Positions 23,189-29,295 of a DNA stretch of 29,295 bases are shown piece after piece. Source of the DNA: an uncultured Collinsella sp. (GTDB taxonomy: Bacteria; Actinomycetota; Coriobacteriia; Coriobacteriales; Coriobacteriaceae). The position numbers and the translations under genes are program-made. The number at the start of each line of letters is the position of its first letter. Position 1 is the first letter of the stretch. Under the pieces are notes generated by a model, which worked only from the letters and a program-made list of their open reading frames with translations, was not told the DNA's origin and searched no databases. The stretch is from NCBI GenBank assembly GCA_900553475.1, contig USEF01000004.1:1-29295 (forward strand), written 5' to 3'.

Positions 23189-24088
23189 CTATCGATGCTT
23201 TGCCTCGAGCACGGCAGACACCGCATCGAGGAACTCCCGCACATGGTCTGCGGGGTGCGGCGAATGAAGCAGCCCGTAAGACACGAGACAGTCCCAATCG
23301 GTAGGGACGGTTTTGAGCATGGGGTGGACGTTGGCCCACAACGGCAGCGTCGCAAGCGCGAGGTCCTCGTTCGCGCCGCGATTGAACACCTCCACCCGAT
23401 ATTGCGGGAAGTCTACGAGCGCGATTTGAGGATGATGCAAGAGTATCTCGTCGCGCACGCGGTCGATTTCGGCGTTCCAGCCCCGGCGTATAAGCATAAG
23501 ACTGTGATTGTGGAGGTCGTCGAATGTGACGATGTCGCGTTTGGCGAGTTCGTTGTCGACGGGAACGGCGCACCAGAGCGGCTCGCGCGAAAGCTCGAGG
23601 CCCAGGCACCCGCGCTCTTTAAGAAAGGCATCGTCGAAAATCCCCGCCACGATATCCATGTCTTGCCCGAGGTTCGCCAAACCGCGCGCCGCCGAGGGTG
23701 TGTTTTCAAACGTGACCACCTGAAGGCTCATGCCAGGGCAACGTTCCTTCACCTTCGGCCACAGCTTCGTGAGCGGCGTGCTGGGCGTCATGAGCGACAC
23801 TCCCACGCGGATGATGCGCTTTTCTCCACGCTCGGCGACGCGGGCGCGTGCGATTGATTCTTGAGAGTACTGCACGATATGGCGGGCGTCGGCGAGCAGC
23901 GACCTGCCTGCTCGCGTAAGCGAAAGCCCCTGATGCGATCGGTGGAACAGCGTAAGGCCTAGCCGCGACTCCAGCAGGTTCATCTGCTTGATGACGGCCG
24001 TGGGCGTGATGAAGGACTCTTGTGCCGCTTTGGAGAAGCTGCCCGCCTCCGCCACGCGGATGAAAGTGTCAAGCTGTGGGTTGTACAT
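23189..24088 (-). CDS. LysR-family transcriptional regulator
   Basis: A 299-residue LysR-type regulator. The N-terminal winged helix-turn-helix (1-60) reads QLDTFIRVAEAGSFSKAAQE, then TPTAVIKQMNLLESRLGLTLF. The linker helix and a two-lobed substrate-binding domain follow (about 90-295). Start: the frame can be read from 24103, but AGGAGG lies four bases before the ATG at 24088 (MYNPQL). It is divergent from the first aldo/keto reductase with 129 bases between, the classic LysR arrangement, and a matching T-N11-A dyad lies in that gap. So it most likely controls the reductase genes at 24.2-27.4 kb. The inducer is unknown. Confidence 0.92.
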   Translation of the reverse strand: MYNPQLDTFIRVAEAGSFSKAAQESFITPTAVIKQMNLLESRLGLTLFHRSHQGLSLTRAGRSLLADARHIVQYSQESIARARVAERGEKRIIRVGVSLMTPSTPLTKLWPKVKERCPGMSLQVVTFENTPSAARGLANLGQDMDIVAGIFDDAFLKERGCLGLELSREPLWCAVPVDNELAKRDIVTFDDLHNHSLMLIRRGWNAEIDRVRDEILLHHPQIALVDFPQYRVEVFNRGANEDLALATLPLWANVHPMLKTVPTDWDCLVSYGLLHSPHPADHVREFLDAVSAVLEAKHR

Positions 24089-24117
24089 CGATCCTCCTGT
24101 CACGCATTATGTGCCGT

Positions 24118-24136
24118 ATATACCCCATGGTTATAT
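24118..24136. promoter_or_regulatory. LysR-type T-N11-A binding site
   Basis: ATATACCCCATGGTTATAT is a 19-bp imperfect dyad with perfect ATATA/TATAT ends. The T at 24121 and A at 24133 are separated by 11 bases, fitting the T-N11-A rule. It lies 30 bases from the LysR start and about 80 bases from the first reductase start. Confidence 0.5.
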
Positions 24137-24217
24137 CCATCATTCCAACGTGAACTTCTCGCACGTCAGTAAACGCCGTAGCCTTGTATTCGAAAAGTCG
24201 CCATTAAGGAGGAGACC

Positions 24218-25066
24218 ATGGAGTATCTGAAGCTCAACAACGACGTAGAGATGCCCATCGAGGGTTTGGGCACCTTCCTCATGACCCCGACCGAGGCCGA
24301 GGCGGCCGCAACCGCCGCGCTCACGACTGGCTACGAGCACATCGACACCGCCAACGCCTACACGAACGAGCGCGCCGTGGGCCGTGCCATCGCCAAAAGC
24401 GGCATCGCGCGCGACAAGATCTTCGTCTCCACCAAGCTCTGGCCGAGCGTCTACGACGCGGGCATGCCGGCGGTGGACGCCACGCTCCAGCGCCTAGGGC
24501 TCGACTACGTCGACATGCTCATCCTGCACCAGCCGGTAGGCGACTACCTGGCCGCGTGGCGCACGATGGAGGAGGCCTACCGCGCGGGCAAGGTGCGCGC
24601 CCTCGGCCTCTCCAACTTCCCGCAAGACAAGATTGCCGAGGTCATCGAGGTCGCCGACATCAAGCCGCAGCTCGTGACCGTTGAGTGCCACCCCTACCAC
24701 GCCCAGCGCGACCTGCGCGCCTACCTCGCGCCGTACGGCACGGTGATCGAGGCGTGGTACCCGCTCGGCCACGGCGACAAAGGTCTTCTGGAGGAGCCCG
24801 TCTTCATCGCTCTCGCCGAGAAGTACGGCAAGACCCCGGCCCAAGTGATCCTGCGCTGGCACGTGCAGATGGGCACCTCCATCATCCCCGGCTCCAAGAA
24901 CCCCGCCCACATCGCCGACAACGCGAACATCTTCGACTTCTCCCTCACCGAAGACGAGATGGCCGAGATTGCCAAGCTCGACGGGACCATGACCTACTAC
25001 ACCGCCACTGAGGAAGCACTCGCGGGCTACCTGGCCATACGCCCCGATTTCGACGCGCAGGAGTAG
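24218..25066 (+). CDS. aldo/keto reductase 1
   Basis: A 282-residue NADPH-dependent aldo/keto reductase that should reduce small aldehydes or ketones in the cytosol. The catalytic tetrad is complete: Asp43 (HIDTANAY), Tyr48, Lys73 (STKLWP) and His104 (LILHQP). The cofactor-binding end reads IIPGSKNPAHIADN. The length and short loops match the 2,5-diketo-gluconate-reductase-like (AKR5/DkgA-like) branch. AAGGAGG lies seven bases before the ATG. It is divergent from the LysR gene. It has about 45-50% visible identity to the second reductase downstream, so the two probably arose by duplication. The gap between them holds a flavodoxin remnant. Confidence 0.93.
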   Translation: MEYLKLNNDVEMPIEGLGTFLMTPTEAEAAATAALTTGYEHIDTANAYTNERAVGRAIAKSGIARDKIFVSTKLWPSVYDAGMPAVDATLQRLGLDYVDMLILHQPVGDYLAAWRTMEEAYRAGKVRALGLSNFPQDKIAEVIEVADIKPQLVTVECHPYHAQRDLRAYLAPYGTVIEAWYPLGHGDKGLLEEPVFIALAEKYGKTPAQVILRWHVQMGTSIIPGSKNPAHIADNANIFDFSLTEDEMAEIAKLDGTMTYYTATEEALAGYLAIRPDFDAQE

Positions 25067-25083
25067 CGCTCAGACGATAACGG

Positions 25084-25272
25084 ACCAACCAAGCCGCCGC
25101 CGAGGACCAGTCGGCTGTCGAGGACGAGCCCGCCGCAGTGCCCGCTGCAGACGGTAACGTCCTCGTGGCCTACTACTCGGCACAGGGCCACACCGCTGTC
25201 GTAGCTCAGGCCATCGCCGACGAGCTCGGCGCCGATCTCTTTGAGGTGACGCCTAGAACCCGCGGGTTATAG
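25084..25272 (+). pseudogene. flavodoxin remnant
   Basis: A 62-codon stretch without a start codon. It has an acidic/Ala-rich lead (AAAEDQSAVEDEPAAVPAAD) followed by the flavodoxin N-terminal strand and FMN phosphate loop GNVLVAYYSAQGHTAVVAQA, then IADELGADLFEVTP. The coding match stops abruptly at VTP. The lead resembles the linker after a lipoprotein signal in gut-actinobacterial flavodoxins. Both ends are missing, consistent with two deletions or one rearrangement between the two reductase genes. From 25273 to 25377 I see no gene or clear promoter. Confidence 0.7.
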
Positions 25273-25377
25273 CCCCGTGCGCACCCCAGCGTTATAGAAC
25301 CCTCACCAACGGAAACTTCCGCCGGCGCGGCGCCCCTCGTATGGTGGATACGTCAAGTTGCGAGAAAGGAAGGCACC

Positions 25378-26229
25378 ATGGACTACATCACCTTGAACAA
25401 CGGCGTCAGGATGCCGCAGCTCGGCTTCGGCGTGTACCAGATCCCGGACGCCGCGGAATGCCAGCGCGCTGTGGAGGACGCGCTCTCGGTCGGCTATCGG
25501 CTGCTCGACACGGCCGCGAGCTACGGCAACGAAGGGGCGGTCGGGGCCGCCGTTCGCGCGAGCGGCCTGCCGCGCGACGAGGTATTCGTGACGACCAAGC
25601 TGTGGATGTCGGATGCGAGCTACGAGGGGGCCAAGCGCGGCTTCGACGCGTCGCTCAAGCGGCTGGGGCTCGACTACGTCGACCTCTACCTCATCCACCA
25701 GCCGTTCGGCGACGTCTTCGGCGCGTGGCGCGCCATGGAGGAACTCTACGAGCAGGGCGTTATCCGCGCCATAGGCACAGCTAACTTCTACCCTGATCAT
25801 CTCGCAAACCTCATCTCGTTCAACCGCATCGCCCCCGCCGTGAACCAAGTCGAGTGCAACGTGTTCTTCCAGCAGCGCGAGGCGCAGGAGTACATGGTCG
25901 GCAAGGAGGTAGCCATGGAGGGCTGGGCGCCCTTTGCGGAGGGCAGAAACGACCTCTTCCGCAACGAGGTCCTCGCTCGCATCGGCGAGGCGCACGGCAA
26001 GACGGTCGCCCAGGTCGTGTTGCGCTGGCTGCTGCAGCGCGGTGTGGTCTGCATCCCTAAGAGCACGCACCGCGATCGCATGGAGCAGAACTTCGACGTC
26101 TTCGACTTCGCGCTGGGCGACGACGAGATGGTCGCCATCGCCGCGCTCGACACCGGGCGCAGCGCGTTCTTCGACCACCACGACCCCGCCACCATCGAAT
26201 GGATGTCCGGGCTCGTGCGCAACGTGTAG
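25378..26229 (+). CDS. aldo/keto reductase 2
   Basis: A 283-residue aldo/keto reductase with complete tetrad Asp44 (LLDTAASY), Tyr49, Lys74 (TTKLWM) and His107 (LIHQPF), and the cofactor segment CIPKSTHRDRMEQN. AAGGAAGG lies four to five bases before the ATG. The C-terminal part (AEGRNDLFRNEVLARIGEAH) is typical of DkgA/YtbE-like enzymes. It lies 45 bases upstream of the alcohol dehydrogenase on the same strand, so the two are likely co-transcribed. A small hairpin (GCGGT 26234-26238 with ACCGC 26242-26246) lies in the gap and may adjust expression of the second gene. Confidence 0.93.
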   Translation: MDYITLNNGVRMPQLGFGVYQIPDAAECQRAVEDALSVGYRLLDTAASYGNEGAVGAAVRASGLPRDEVFVTTKLWMSDASYEGAKRGFDASLKRLGLDYVDLYLIHQPFGDVFGAWRAMEELYEQGVIRAIGTANFYPDHLANLISFNRIAPAVNQVECNVFFQQREAQEYMVGKEVAMEGWAPFAEGRNDLFRNEVLARIGEAHGKTVAQVVLRWLLQRGVVCIPKSTHRDRMEQNFDVFDFALGDDEMVAIAALDTGRSAFFDHHDPATIEWMSGLVRNV

Positions 26230-26273
26230 ACGAGCGGTCAGACCGCACTGATAACTTACTAGGAGGAATTGCC

Positions 26274-27437
26274 ATGAACTCATTCACGTACGACTACCCG
26301 GTCAGGAACTACTTCGGCGAGGGGGCCATGGACCAGGCACTCGACGCCGAGATGGGTGCCATGGGCAAGACAGTGATGCTCGCCTACGGCGGAGGTTCGG
26401 TCAAGCGAACCGGCGTCTACGGCCACGTGGTCGATAAGCTCACGAGCGCGGGCAAGCGCGTGGTGGACTTCGGCGGCATCATGCCCAACCCGACCTACGA
26501 GAAGTGCCAGGAAGGCGCCGCGCTCGCACGCGAGGAGCAGGTCGACTTCATTCTCGCCGTCGGCGGCGGGTCGGTCTTCGACTGCTGCAAGGTGGTCTCC
26601 GCGCAGGCGATGCTTGACGAGGACATCGAGACGTTCGAGCACGTCGACGGCAAGATGCCGAGCTCGTTCATCCCCATGGGATGCATCGTGACGCTCTCCG
26701 GCACGGGCGCCGAGCAGAACAACGGCGCCGTCATCACCAACGAGGAGACGCACGTGAAGGGCGCCTATCTGGGGGCGATACCCATGTGGGCGGCGCTCGA
26801 CCCGGCGCTCACGCTCACCGTACCGCACGCGCAGTTCATGAGCGGCGCATTCGACACGCTCTCGCACTGCATGGAAAGCTATTTCGGAAGCCCGCGCGGA
26901 CGCAACGTCACCGACGACATCAACCTCGCCATCCAGCGTAACGTCATCCGCAACATGCGGATCATCGCGGACGACGACCAGAACCTCGAGGCGCTCAGCG
27001 AACTCGTATACGACTCCGCCATGGCCGAGAACGGCGTGCTCAAGATCGGCAAGTCAACGGACTTCCAGGTGCACATGATCCAGCACCAGTACGGCGCGTA
27101 CACCCACACCAACCACGGAATGGGCCTCGCGGTCATCCACCCTGCGCTCTACCGCCACCTGGCCCCCGAGGCGCCCGCGCAGTTCGCCCGCTGGGCGCGC
27201 GAGGTGTGGGGCGTCGACGCCAAGGGCAAAGACGACCTTACGGTGGCGCTCGAGGGCATCGACCGCCTGCAGACGTTCATCGGCGAGATGGGGCTTCCCA
27301 CAAGCTTCGATGAGATGGGCTCCGACGCGTCCGACGAGACGCTGCACAAGGTCGCGGACACCTGCGTGCTCACCGGCGGCTGCGCCAAGAAACTGGAGCG
27401 CAGCGAGGTGTTCCAGATTCTGACCGAGTGCCTCTAG
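26274..27437 (+). CDS. YqhD-like metal-dependent alcohol dehydrogenase
   Basis: A 387-residue group III (iron-type) alcohol dehydrogenase, NADPH-linked aldehyde reductase/butanol dehydrogenase branch. The dinucleotide site is LAVGGGSVFDCCK (95-107). The metal ligands are Asp194 and His198 (AFDTLSH), His267 (QVHMIQ) and His281 (THTNHG). As far as I remember these are the same residue numbers and total length as E. coli YqhD, so the two align without gaps over the core. AGGAGG lies seven bases before the ATG at 26274; a longer frame from 26199 overlaps the reductase gene. Pairing with DkgA-like reductases mirrors the E. coli yqhD-dkgA unit. Likely role: scavenging reactive aldehydes or producing short alcohols. 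A weak hairpin (GATCGG 27437-27442, CCGATC 27451-27456) overlaps its stop codon. Confidence 0.93.
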   Translation: MNSFTYDYPVRNYFGEGAMDQALDAEMGAMGKTVMLAYGGGSVKRTGVYGHVVDKLTSAGKRVVDFGGIMPNPTYEKCQEGAALAREEQVDFILAVGGGSVFDCCKVVSAQAMLDEDIETFEHVDGKMPSSFIPMGCIVTLSGTGAEQNNGAVITNEETHVKGAYLGAIPMWAALDPALTLTVPHAQFMSGAFDTLSHCMESYFGSPRGRNVTDDINLAIQRNVIRNMRIIADDDQNLEALSELVYDSAMAENGVLKIGKSTDFQVHMIQHQYGAYTHTNHGMGLAVIHPALYRHLAPEAPAQFARWAREVWGVDAKGKDDLTVALEGIDRLQTFIGEMGLPTSFDEMGSDASDETLHKVADTCVLTGGCAKKLERSEVFQILTECL

Positions 27438-27464
27438 ATCGGCGGGGGTCCCGATCAGCCCGCG

Positions 27465-28033
27465 CCGAAGGAAACCGTACGACTCCGAGATGTCATCGTA
27501 ATCGTAGGACCCGGCGAGCCCGCCGCGCCTGATGAATCCGTCGAAGTCGTCGTCGACGGCCCCCTGCTCGTCGAAGTAGGAGCGGTATTCGCCGAAGCTG
27601 AAGGGGAGGATGTGTACCTCCCCGTGGCGCCCTGTGAACAGGGTTGCCAGGTCCGAACTCAGGAGGAACGCGTTCGATCCCGTGAGGTAGATATCCCATC
27701 CGCCACGTGCGTGAATGCTGTTAATTGCTTTCTCGAAACCCTCGCACAGCTGCACCTTGTCGATGAAGAGACGGTTGCGGGTGCCCTCTTTGTGCCGCTC
27801 TATGATTTCGCGATGCAGCGCTGGTACTCGAGCAGTAGCTCGTTGTCGAGGTCCAGCAGATCGATGTAGACGTTGTTGGAGGATGGGTCCCTCCGAGCAA
27901 CGGAGGCGGAGAACGCCTTCATGAGCTCGGACTTGCCGGAGCGGCGCATCCCCGTGATCACCTTGATGTCCCAGGTGCCCTCGAGCGCCCAAAGCCGCTC
28001 CATGTACGTATTGCGGTCGACCCAATCAATCAT
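27465..28033 (-). pseudogene. DUF4143-type AAA ATPase, frameshifted and truncated
   Basis: The gene begins MIDWVDRNTYMERLWALEG, with Walker A ITGMRRSGKS and VYIDLLDLDNELLLEYQ. At about 27820 a one-base loss moves the match to another frame, ALHREIIERHKEGTRNRLFI and onward through INSIHARGGWDIYLTGSNAF. The match ends at about 27465 with DDISESYGFLR, at most 180-190 residues in, so the C-terminal DUF4143 half is gone. The Walker B glutamate has also become Lys (LFIDKVQL instead of LFIDEVQL). The start overlaps the stop of the GyrI-like pseudogene (TGATG), so they were once coupled. The missing half abuts the alcohol dehydrogenase end, suggesting deletion at that junction. Confidence 0.8.
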
Positions 28034-28347
28034 CAGCTCTTTCTCGGTTTCAAAACCGATAAGGAAATATGCGCAAGGGCGCGTCGGAGGGTAAGCCCCA
28101 GCCATGTCATGTCGGCAGAAGCCCTCGACCGGCGGCACGACGAAGTCGAAATAGCCCTCGATTTCCCGCGGGCCCTCTTCGAAATCTTGATGGTATATGC
28201 GACGCCGTAGAGCATCGGCAACGCGTTCTGCTATGCGCCGCCTTCGGCATTGGAATCGCCCTTGCCCCGCACAGCAACGTAGCTCATAGACGGAACGATC
28301 AGGATGCTCGGCTTGTCAGGCGGTTTGCCCGTGATGTTGTAGCGCAC
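28033..28347 (-). pseudogene. GyrI-like small-molecule-binding protein, degraded
   Basis: Translation from about 28347 gives VRYNITGKPPDKPSILIVP, then SMSYVAVRGKGDSNAEGGA, a TAG stop (28231-28233) where Tyr is expected, and QNALPMLYGVAYTIKISKR. Near 28165-28180 the match shifts frame to REIEGYFDFVVPPVEGFC. Near 28090 it returns to the first frame for ALAHISLSVLKP and a stop at 28033-28035. This is the GyrI-like/AraC-effector-domain family (VPPMxYIAVxGKGxPN, LYGVAYTIKMS, GYFDYVVPPLEG). The 5' end is not definite: the GTG at 28345-28347 lacks an SD. From 28348 to 28490 I see no gene. Confidence 0.7.
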
Positions 28348-28490
28348 CGTAGACGTTGATGGAGATGGCTGCGCGCGGGCACGGGCGCGCCACCGCACTT
28401 CACAGCTTGTTTCTCAAGTATTTGGGACGCACACTCGGCGTTCAAAAATGCTGAGCGACTCCGCATGGCTCGAGACTGAGCCGAGGTGCC

Positions 28491-28940
28491 CTACTTCTCG
28501 CCCTCCAGCAGCCCCACGATGCGGTCGATGTCGACGGCAAAGCGAGGCCTTCCCTCGCGCTCGTAGCGGTCGAGGTATGTCTGGCACTCGGAGACAATGC
28601 GCTTGGTGTTGCTGTCGATGATGCGCTGGAGCGTCTCGTAGTAGGCCGAGCCCTCGGTCCTAAAGCGGCGCTGGTAGGCCTTGGTTATGGGGAACATCTT
28701 GATGTAGTGGATGCCGTGGCGGCAGCCGGGGCGCGTCGTGGGGCGGGGTGGCAGTGCAAAGTATTGGTCTTTGGGCACGTTGGGGGCGATGTTGGAACGC
28801 AGCGGCACGGCGAAGTCCCTGCGCTTTCCGCGGAAACGCAGCCTCACCACCACGATGCAGGGGCGATTGTGCTTAAGCATGAGCTCACGGTCGCCATCGA
28901 CGAGGTCGAAGAAGTCCTGGGAGATGGATACGATCTTCAT
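28491..28940 (-). CDS. ToxN/TenpN-like putative type III toxin
   Basis: A 149-residue basic protein. It opens MKIVSISQDFFDLVDGDREL, then NRPCIVVVRLRFRGKRRDFA followed by VPLRSNI. This resembles the first sheet of ToxN/AbiQ/TenpN endoribonucleases, whose members read roughly NRP-x5-hhh-x-I-x-G-x(3-4)-hhhPh-x-S/H. A second segment, HGIHYIKMFPI, matches their N/Y-x-K-x-x-x-P-I strand. The C-terminal helix (YYETLQRIIDSNTKRIVSEC) matches the long helix with I-x-x-N/S. ToxN-type enzymes cut mRNA and are held in check by a repeat RNA encoded just upstream. GAAGGGGG lies eight bases before the ATG. The leader is heavily structured (see the ncRNA entry). The assignment rests on remembered family patterns, so the alternative is an uncharacterised conserved protein. 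Confidence 0.6.
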   Translation of the reverse strand: MKIVSISQDFFDLVDGDRELMLKHNRPCIVVVRLRFRGKRRDFAVPLRSNIAPNVPKDQYFALPPRPTTRPGCRHGIHYIKMFPITKAYQRRFRTEGSAYYETLQRIIDSNTKRIVSECQTYLDRYEREGRPRFAVDIDRIVGLLEGEK

Positions 28941-28959
28941 CGGTTACGCCCCCTTCATA

Positions 28960-29083
28960 CGAAGCGGGGCCCGCATCGCTGCAGGCCCCTACAGGTGGGC
29001 GATATTCTACGCCTTGCGGCACCCCGTCGCCCACGGAGGTTAAACGTACACGTAAGCCGTACTCTGAAAGCCGCGGCTTCCGG
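28960..29083 (-). ncRNA. structured leader, candidate RNA antitoxin
   Basis: On the minus strand, between a promoter-like element and the putative toxin, three hairpins follow each other. The first is GGAAGC-CGCG-GCTTTC (29081-29066), a 6-bp stem with a tetraloop. The second is GTGGGCGA/TCGCCCAC (29034-29027 with 29002-28995), a perfect 8-bp stem around 24 bases. The third is GGGGCC/GGCCCC (28989-28984 with 28971-28966), carrying an inner 3-bp stem, 26 bases before the toxin ATG. The last could act as the leaky terminator of a type III locus. No tandem repeats are visible, which argues against a classical ToxI-type antitoxin. Boundaries are approximate. Confidence 0.35.
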
Positions 29084-29088
29084 CAAGT

Positions 29089-29116
29089 AGTTTATACCAC
29101 GAAAGGTCGCTTTCAA
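29089..29116 (-). promoter_or_regulatory. candidate promoter of the putative toxin locus
   Basis: Minus-strand TTGAAA (29116-29111) and TAAACT (29094-29089) are 16 bases apart. Transcription would start near 29082, giving a leader of about 140 bases before the toxin ATG. That is far longer than needed for translation alone. Confidence 0.45.
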
Positions 29117-29200
29117 TGCGCATAGCTCGCAAAATAACACTTGCCGGGCGTCACCCCTGATCTTCTCGACCGTCTCCTCCGGGTACTTATTGCGTGCCAC
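29100..29200 (-). pseudogene. TetR-family regulator, N-terminal stub
   Basis: The GTG at 29200, with GGAGG five bases upstream, starts MARNKYPEETVEKI followed by RGDARQVLFCE, the first helix of a TetR-type DNA-binding domain (normally ...ILDAARxLFxEKGYE). After that the helix-turn-helix does not appear: the frame continues into low-similarity sequence and the putative toxin leader. So only about 30 codons remain. The start signals are intact. Confidence 0.5.
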
Positions 29201-29217
29201 GGGCACCTCCGCCCTTG

Positions 29218-29229
29218 TTATCGCGATAA
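29218..29229. promoter_or_regulatory. 12-bp palindrome upstream of the TetR stub
   Basis: TTATCGCGATAA is a perfect dyad located 18 bases before the GTG of the TetR stub, where such regulators usually bind their own operator. From here to the window end (29295) there is one more short palindrome, AACGGCCGTT (29281-29290), and no gene that I can support. Confidence 0.35.
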
Positions 29230-29295
29230 ACATACCATGAGTGGCGTGCGGGTCGAGATTGGCTGGCGCCAAAAGAGCCCAACGGCCGTTACGGC

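Noticed and set aside
27054..28025. A single 323-codon minus-strand protein
   Set aside because: It is a chimera of out-of-frame sequence, the shifted middle of the ATPase pseudogene and antisense of the alcohol dehydrogenase gene.
28955..29272. A 105-codon minus-strand protein at the window end
   Set aside because: Only the short MARNKYPEETVEKI part is protein-like; the rest runs through structured leader sequence, so I list only the TetR stub.
1..29295. CRISPR arrays, tRNA or rRNA genes, intact insertion sequences
   Set aside because: I looked for regular direct repeats, cloverleaf-like stems, rRNA signatures and transposase motifs (DDE, HUH) and saw none.

Overview
The window looks like chromosome from a high-GC, Gram-positive gut actinobacterium of the Coriobacteriia, with Collinsella the best guess. 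The reasons are G/C-rich third codon positions, clear Shine-Dalgarno (SD) sequences with occasional GTG and TTG starts, a surface protein ending in an LAxTG-type sorting signal, and a divergent type IIA topoisomerase pair of the clostridial/coriobacterial kind. The genus is an inference from style, not a search. I see no rRNA, tRNA, CRISPR array or intact insertion sequence.

Layout. 55-6.9 kb, minus strand: an MFS transporter with its own promoter and operator-like repeat, a 1084-residue MacB/FtsX-type ABC transporter, and a three-gene redox unit. That unit holds a 48-aa CXXC protein (too short for routine gene callers), an NapH-like 4Fe-4S membrane protein and a TlpA-type lipoprotein. Divergent from it, at 7.15-8.97 kb, is an OmpR-type two-component system that may control it. 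9.0-14.6 kb, plus strand: a LuxR-type regulator and a 1455-aa secreted protein with a Tat-like signal and an LAGTG anchor. 14.6-14.96 kb is an unusually structured intergenic region with a terminator-like hairpin, a possible 38-aa minus-strand gene, a 37-bp palindrome and a LexA-like SOS box. 14.97-19.25 kb: a ParE-like/ParC-like topoisomerase operon, closed by a 14-bp-stem bidirectional terminator.

19.3-29.3 kb is accessory and badly eroded. Intact genes are an AAA/DUF4143 ATPase, an NAD(P)H oxidoreductase (its C-terminus clipped by a stop), a LysR regulator, two aldo/keto reductases, a YqhD-like iron-type alcohol dehydrogenase and a small ToxN/TenpN-like putative toxin. Between them lie at least seven broken genes: an alpha/beta hydrolase with a stop at codon 10, a beheaded cupin fused back-to-back to a beheaded MerR regulator, a flavodoxin remnant, a second DUF4143-type ATPase (frameshifted and truncated), a GyrI-like protein (stop plus frameshifts) and a TetR stub.

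How the parts work together. The LysR-AKR-AKR-YqhD block reads as an aldehyde/ketone detoxification or reduction module. The cupin, hydrolase, flavodoxin and MerR remnants look like lost members of the same kind of module. The CXXC/4Fe-4S/TlpA unit plausibly moves electrons from the membrane pool to an extracytoplasmic thiol-disulfide protein under two-component control. The best candidate for something undescribed is the putative toxin at 28491-28940: its own promoter-like element is followed by about 140 nt of hairpins, including a terminator-like one just before the start codon. This is the plan of a type III (RNA-antitoxin) toxin-antitoxin locus, but without recognisable tandem repeats.
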